Of a stretch of DNA of 9,799 bases, positions 5,744-9,799 are shown one piece after another. Every line of letters begins with the position of its first letter. Position 1 is the first letter of the stretch. Position numbers and translations under genes: made by a program. Origin of the DNA: DASVLX01 sp035552275 (GTDB lineage: Bacteria > Actinomycetota > Actinomycetes > Mycobacteriales > Pseudonocardiaceae); NCBI GenBank assembly GCA_035552275.1, contig DASZLR010000267.1, forward strand, positions 1-9,799, written 5' to 3'. The notes under the pieces are model-generated. The model did not search any database. It had not been told where the DNA came from and saw only the letters and a program-made list of their open reading frames with translations.

Positions 5744-5807
5744 CCGATCACTCACCGAATCATGGTGCGCCGGCAGGACTGGCCCGCGCACCCGATTTAC
5801 CGGCGGC

Positions 5808-6800
5808 TCAGCTGGCGTACTCGACCAGCACCTTCTCCACCTCGGCCGCGTCGATCGGCTTGGCGACGGCCCAGTGCCGGCGGGCGGTGGTGAGCAGCGC
5901 GGCCAGCTTGGCTGCCAGTGTCGGCAGCGGATAGGGCGCGGGCGCGCCGGCGAATGCCTGGGCGTAGCGGACGGAATCGACGAGCGCCGACTTGATCTGC
6001 TCGTGCACCAGATAGGTCTCGAGGTCGGCAGCCGCGTGCGTGGTGTGCGGGCCGGGCATCTCCCGAGACCAGATCGCCACGAGTTTTTCCTGTTCGTCCG
6101 GCAGGTAGGTCATTTTGTGCAGATGCACGGCGAGGTCGTACACCGGATCGCCGAAGAGCGCCAGCTCCCAGTCCAGAAAAAAACTGCGGCCATTGTGGAC
6201 GATAATGTTCTTGCGGTGCACATCGGAATGAACCAGCACGAATGGCCGGGCCGTCAAAGTCGCCCACCGGCTGTCCACCGGCGCGAAGGGATCGCCGGGG
6301 ATGTCCAGGCGCTGATAGAGGTCGGTGTGCGCGGCCCGGTTGGCGGCGTAGACACGTCGGCTGTCGGCGGCCAGGCGCCGGGCGAATCCGGCGGTGTCGC
6401 CATCGGAGGGCCAGTCGTCCGGCCGCTCCGGCAACTGGTGAGCCGGGATCGCGGCCAGGTTCGCGAACAGCGCGGCGACATCGGGAATAACGTGTTCGGG
6501 CACCGGAACACCGCGCGGCGCGACCTGATTGAGCACCGCGCCAGGGACGAAGGAGTGGATCTGGAACGCCGGTCGGTCGCTGACCTGGATCAGCCTCGGT
6601 GCGGTGTCCACAACGGACCCGATGGCGGCGAGAATGTCCGGCTCGTCCCACAGCCGCAGATCCATCACGTCCGCGCCGGGGATGGGAACGCGCACGATCA
6701 CCGGCCCCTCGGCGGTGTCCACGCGGATATTGTGGTGGTAGTAGCCGACTTGTGAGCTGCCCTGCGCCAGCGCGTCCTGGTAGACGCGGGTCCAGTTCAT
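5808..6800 (-). CDS. APH/choline-kinase-fold phosphotransferase
   Basis: A 330-residue kinase-like protein. The catalytic loop is H191-SD193-VHRK-N198 (LVHSDVHRKN), with D193 as catalytic base and N198 as a metal ligand. The metal motif is D210-W-E212 in FFLDWELALFGDP, followed by the family block YDLAVHLHKM. The N-lobe has GYYHHNIRV (20-26 region), VIVRVPIPG with Arg where many kinases have Lys, and a helix starting EPDILAAI. It should phosphorylate a small-molecule hydroxyl with ATP. Relatives are often labelled aminoglycoside phosphotransferases, but nothing here shows an antibiotic substrate. The ATG at 6800 overlaps the stop of the STAND NTPase gene (ATGA), so its translation is coupled to that gene. 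The ribosome site would lie inside the upstream gene. Confidence 0.87.
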   Translation of the reverse strand: MNWTRVYQDALAQGSSQVGYYHHNIRVDTAEGPVIVRVPIPGADVMDLRLWDEPDILAAIGSVVDTAPRLIQVSDRPAFQIHSFVPGAVLNQVAPRGVPVPEHVIPDVAALFANLAAIPAHQLPERPDDWPSDGDTAGFARRLAADSRRVYAANRAAHTDLYQRLDIPGDPFAPVDSRWATLTARPFVLVHSDVHRKNIIVHNGRSFFLDWELALFGDPVYDLAVHLHKMTYLPDEQEKLVAIWSREMPGPHTTHAAADLETYLVHEQIKSALVDSVRYAQAFAGAPAPYPLPTLAAKLAALLTTARRHWAVAKPIDAAEVEKVLVEYAS

Positions 6801-9271
6801 TCGGCCCCTCCGACCAGCCCGACCGCCAGCCCGCGCACTCGGGACTCCAGTTCCTCGATGGTACGCAGCGGATGGATCTGGGCTCGGGCGTTCGTGGCGG
6901 CGTACGACACCATCGGGTCCGGCCGGTTGATCAGGGTCAGCAGATACTCGGCCAGAATCAGCAGGGTGGGGTAGACCTCGGCGGCGATCAACTCCGTCAC
7001 CGCCCAGCGGACCGCGGTCGCGGCCCGGTCCGGCTCGCCGTCCACGGCGTAGGCGCTGGCCCGGATCAACTCGGCCCGCGCCCGGCCCGACCGGTATCGG
7101 GCGCGTTCCAGCGCGGCGTTGGCCGAGTGCAGCGCCGCATGTGCCTGCTGGGGTTTACGCAGGCCGAGATGCGCGATGGCGATCGCGGTGTAGATCTTGC
7201 CGATCTCGGCCTGGTCGCCGATGTTGCGCTGGGTGCGCAGTGCTTCCGCGGCGGCTTCCAATGCAGCCGCCGGATCTCGCCAGGCCAGCAACTCGGCCCG
7301 GTTGGTCGCCGCCTTCGCCCGTTCGGAAACACTACCGGCCCGGTCATAGCAGTCTTGGGCGATCGACAGCTGGTCGGCGGAGGCGTCGAAGTCGCCGGCG
7401 AACTGGTAGGTCCGGTGCAGTAGCCGGTGTGCGCCGCCCCTGGCCAGATTGTCGTCGGTCACATCGGCCAGGATCTGCTCGGTGAGGGCGATGGCCTCGG
7501 GGAAGCGGCCCTGGCACATCTCCAAGTCGGCGAGCCAGATCCCGGCGTTGTTGCGGGCCGAGGTCGAGTGCTCCTGCCAAACCCGCTGGTACACCTCGCG
7601 AGCGGCGGCGGTGTCGCCCAGGGTCCGTTTGGCATCGCCGATCGCCGTGGCCAGCCGGGCGCCGACCACACTGTCCAGTTCGGGCACGATGTCTTCGCTG
7701 ATCGCCAGGGCCCCGGCGGCGTCCGAACGTCGCATCGCCGCCTCGGCCTGTAGGCACCGCGCGGTGTTCACCAGATCGGCGGGCGGGTCGGCGAGGTTCG
7801 CCAGATGGCGGCCGAGGTCGCCGCCGATGCCGTCACACGCGGCGATGCCGCCAAGCCGGGACGCCTCGTCGGCGGCCGTCATGATTCGCACGGCGGTCAT
7901 CATTCCGGCTTGCAGTCCGTGATACACCATTTCCCGCACCGCGCGGGCCGCGTCGGCGTCCTGCGCGCCACCGCGCTGCCGGGCCCGGTCGGCCCACAGC
8001 GCGTGCAGTCGGGTCGCGATGTCGATGCGTACCGACGCCGGCAGCCGGTCCTGCAAGCTCTCCCGCATCAGCTGGTGCAGCCGGTGATAGGACTCGCCGG
8101 CCGGGTAGACGAACGAGTACGCGCACAGCGTCTCCCAGGTCAGCCGGTCGTTGGGCAGGGCGAACGCGGTGGTCAGGGTGTGGAAGATGGCGAAGTCGAA
8201 AACCCTGGACAGGGCCAGCAGTTCCAGCACCCGCGCCTCCCGGTCGCCGACGTGCTGAAGGAACCGGCGCAGGATGTCCTCGCGGCGCACCACTTGGGGG
8301 ACGCTGGTTGTGCTCGGCCGGGCGCGGGTGTCGATGGCCAGGTTCAGGTAGAACGGCAGTCCCTGGCTGGCAGCCGCGATCTGCCGTTGCTCGTGCTCAT
8401 CGGTGATGCCGCAGGCGGCCAGCAGCTCGATCCGGGCCGGCATCGGCAGCGCATCTAGCCCGACGCTGCGGATCGCCGGCGCCCAGGCGGCATCGTCGGC
8501 GTCCCAGCCCAGCGGCTCCCGGCTGGCCACGACAGTGAGGCCCCGGTCCAGTTGGGCGATCAGGTCGCGCAGCCAGACGTCGGCCGTGGCGGTTCGGGCT
8601 GTCCGCAATGGACTGGGTACCAGCGCCTCATACGCGTCCACGAAGAGGCAGTACGGTCGCTGGTCGCTGGCCTGCCGCAGATCCTCGGCGAACAGGAAGG
8701 TCACGGCGTCGACCAGGTCCTGATTGGACAGATCGTCCAACTGGGACAGTGTCCCGTCGTGGCTGATCCGGTAGTGGCGCCGAGCGCCGACGGCGACCCG
8801 ACCAACCAGTTGCAGCAGCGCCACCGCCGTGCCGAACACGCTCAGTCCGGACGCCGCGTCCACGATGTCGCCGAGGACGTCGCTTTCCCCGACGAAGGGC
8901 AGATCGGCGCGATTGATCTGCAGATGTGGATGTAACCGCTGCCATAACACCGCGTAGGCGATGTCGAACCGGTCGAACCGAACGCCTTCCCGGGCGAGTT
9001 CCAGCCGCAGCGCCGCCAGCGCGTCCTCCTGCTGGCGCATGGCCGGAATCTGCAGGTCCAGCGAGGCGGTGCGGACGCCCGCGCAGTCGTGCTCGCGTAA
9101 CTGCCGCAGCAGCCGTGACTTGCCGCTGCCGCCAACGCCCACGGTGTTGAGCACCACCGGTCCCGCACCGATCCGCTGCCACTGCTCGGTGAACGCGGAA
9201 ATCAGATCGGTTCGGTCGACAAACAACCGATCACGGCCGGAAGCCGGACGGAATTTTGGCTCCAATGCCAT
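6797..9271 (-). CDS. STAND-type P-loop NTPase with C-terminal TPR-like repeats
   Basis: An 824-residue protein. The NTPase core has a Walker A at 45-52 (GVGGSGKS, K51), a Walker B at about 207-217 (YCLFVDAYEAL, D212), a sensor-like arginine in VVASREPLGW (about 248-256) and a GLPFYLN motif near 304-310, the pattern of STAND/NB-ARC-like signalling ATPases. A winged-helix-like region (about 330-410) contains HRLHQLMRESLQDRL. From about 502 to 785 there are seven TPR-like helical pairs of 32-40 residues, for instance around GDTAAAREVYQRVW, GRFPEAIALTEQIL and GDFDASADQLSIAQ. No DNA-binding, nuclease, protease or transmembrane effector domain is seen at either end. ATG at 9271 is chosen for its GGGGAG site 6 nt upstream; an in-frame TTG at 9310 is less likely. 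It leads the operon and overlaps the kinase gene by 4 bp. In STAND proteins, ligand sensing by the repeats drives ATP-dependent oligomerisation; the ligand here is unknown. Confidence 0.87.
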   Translation of the reverse strand: MALEPKFRPASGRDRLFVDRTDLISAFTEQWQRIGAGPVVLNTVGVGGSGKSRLLRQLREHDCAGVRTASLDLQIPAMRQQEDALAALRLELAREGVRFDRFDIAYAVLWQRLHPHLQINRADLPFVGESDVLGDIVDAASGLSVFGTAVALLQLVGRVAVGARRHYRISHDGTLSQLDDLSNQDLVDAVTFLFAEDLRQASDQRPYCLFVDAYEALVPSPLRTARTATADVWLRDLIAQLDRGLTVVASREPLGWDADDAAWAPAIRSVGLDALPMPARIELLAACGITDEHEQRQIAAASQGLPFYLNLAIDTRARPSTTSVPQVVRREDILRRFLQHVGDREARVLELLALSRVFDFAIFHTLTTAFALPNDRLTWETLCAYSFVYPAGESYHRLHQLMRESLQDRLPASVRIDIATRLHALWADRARQRGGAQDADAARAVREMVYHGLQAGMMTAVRIMTAADEASRLGGIAACDGIGGDLGRHLANLADPPADLVNTARCLQAEAAMRRSDAAGALAISEDIVPELDSVVGARLATAIGDAKRTLGDTAAAREVYQRVWQEHSTSARNNAGIWLADLEMCQGRFPEAIALTEQILADVTDDNLARGGAHRLLHRTYQFAGDFDASADQLSIAQDCYDRAGSVSERAKAATNRAELLAWRDPAAALEAAAEALRTQRNIGDQAEIGKIYTAIAIAHLGLRKPQQAHAALHSANAALERARYRSGRARAELIRASAYAVDGEPDRAATAVRWAVTELIAAEVYPTLLILAEYLLTLINRPDPMVSYAATNARAQIHPLRTIEELESRVRGLAVGLVGGAE

Positions 9272-9523
9272 CTGGTGCTCCCCAGCGATACTGACGATCG
9301 ACGATGTCAACGGCGGCAGACGATTGTGCTACCAGCATACGGATAACGGCCAGTGGACACGAGCCTTCAGCCGAGCAGGTCTGGGTCGGTCGGTATCGGT
9401 GGCGGCGGTCTGGCGCCGATCGGCACACCGCCTGACCGGCCTACCGGGACACGCGGCAATCCATCCGGCCGGCTGGACCGTAATGGTTCGTGCGGGGGTT
9501 GGCTGAGCGGAAGGTGCGGACGG
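9272..9523. other. Divergent intergenic region between the STAND gene and the lipoprotein gene
   Basis: These 252 bp must hold promoters in both directions. On the minus strand TTGACA (9310-9305) is a perfect -35 hexamer, but no -10 lies at 16-18 bp; the nearest, TATCGC, is 14 bp away, so I do not call a promoter. On the plus strand TAATGG (9481-9486) could be a -10 for the lipoprotein, with no convincing -35. The region is clearly less GC-rich between 9325 and 9360 than its surroundings, as expected for a promoter zone. No gene or strong repeat is seen. Confidence 0.5.
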
Positions 9524-9799
9524 ATGCGCGGATCACTGGTTTGTCTCATCGCGGGTGTCGCGGCGACCGTGTTGGTGGCCGGTTGTTCCAGCGGCACGTA
9601 CGGCAGCAGCGGTTCGAACACCACCACCGGCGCGCCGGCCGCCGCCGCGCCGGCCAGCACCGCGTCCAGTTCGGCTTCGGCCGGCGCCACGGCCGGCGGA
9701 GCCAAGGTCGCGACCGCTGCGGTCAGCCTCGGCACGATCCTGGTCGACGGGCAGGGCCGGACGCTGTACCTGTTCGAAGGCGATCACGGCAGTTCCTCG
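9524..9799 (+). CDS. Secreted lipoprotein with Lipoprotein_15 (COG4315-like) repeat, 5' part, cut by the window edge
   Basis: The first 92 residues are present and the frame is open to the edge. MRGSLVCLIAGVAATVLVAGC is a lipoprotein signal peptide with lipobox VAGC, so Cys21 would be lipidated and the protein anchored on the outer face of the membrane. A low-complexity Ser/Ala/Thr/Gly linker follows (about 22-60), then LGTILVDGQGRTLYLFEGD (about 69-87), the start of the Lipoprotein_15 'secreted repeat', in which the block GxTLYLF-x2-D is typical. Such proteins normally carry two or more of these repeats; their function is not established. ATG at 9524 is supported by GGAAGG about 9 nt upstream. 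It is divergent from the STAND gene. Confidence 0.87.
   Translation, partial: MRGSLVCLIAGVAATVLVAGCSSGTYGSSGSNTTTGAPAAAAPASTASSSASAGATAGGAKVATAAVSLGTILVDGQGRTLYLFEGDHGSSS

Noticed and set aside
5744..5791. Longer start for the dioxygenase
   Set aside because: The family opening begins at MAIQFSRDGYV, and the added residues have no similarity and no ribosome site.
5808..6800. Aminoglycoside resistance gene
   Set aside because: The fold and catalytic motifs fit the APH superfamily, but this also covers many kinases of other small molecules, and the neighbours do not point to resistance.
9292..9309. TGAC...GTCA imperfect palindrome before the STAND gene
   Set aside because: Only 4-bp arms match, and the inner ATCGACGAT repeat has a different centre, so it is not better than chance.
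9272..9310. Longer start (TTG at 9310) for the STAND NTPase
   Set aside because: The GGGGAG site 6 nt before the ATG at 9271 is much better, and the TTG is also part of a TTGACA hexamer.
1..9799. tRNA, rRNA, CRISPR array, insertion sequence or riboswitch
   Set aside because: No cloverleaf, spaced direct repeats, transposase or known riboswitch core was recognised when reading both strands.

Overview
The window is high-GC actinobacterial DNA. The strongest taxonomic signal is an intact pgsA-patA-pimA cluster, the first steps of phosphatidylinositol mannoside (PIM) synthesis, which is characteristic of mycolic-acid bacteria (Mycobacterium, Nocardia, Rhodococcus) and related actinomycetes. A DUF222/13E12-type HNH gene with a mycobacterial-type LexA box, GTG starts, GTGA/ATGA overlaps and a probably leaderless mRNA fit the same group. 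Genus cannot be fixed from the sequence.

Left edge (1-1567). A truncated DUF222/13E12 gene on the minus strand lies downstream of a perfect SOS box (TCGAAC-N4-GTTCGA) and a perfect 18-bp palindrome. Next come a minus-strand YceI-like protein and a plus-strand MarR regulator. These two are divergent, and their shared 83-bp gap carries two copies of a TTGA-N4-TCAA operator placed over both predicted promoters.

Centre (1593-5027). Phosphatidylinositol phosphate synthase, acyltransferase PatA and mannosyltransferase PimA form a tight operon on the plus strand. It starts only 25 bp after marR. A 14-bp tandem repeat (3 units) sits at the patA/pimA junction, and a 9-bp-stem hairpin follows pimA. 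A small one-TM LemA-like protein follows. In mycobacteria this domain is, as I recall, the front half of a longer NUDIX protein; here it ends alone.

Right half (5006-9271, minus strand). A three-gene unit reads: STAND-type P-loop NTPase with C-terminal TPR-like repeats (824 aa), an APH/choline-kinase-fold phosphotransferase (ATGA overlap, so translationally coupled), then, after 64 bp, a PhyH-family Fe(II)/2-oxoglutarate dioxygenase with an unusual H-x-E metal motif. This is the best candidate in the window for an undescribed system: a nucleotide-switch sensor with no effector domain of its own, coupled to a small-molecule kinase and possibly an oxygenase. The role is inferred, not shown.

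Right edge (9524-9799). The 5' part of a secreted lipoprotein with a lipobox and the start of a Lipoprotein_15 (COG4315-like) repeat, divergent from the STAND gene. No tRNA, rRNA, CRISPR array or insertion sequence was seen.
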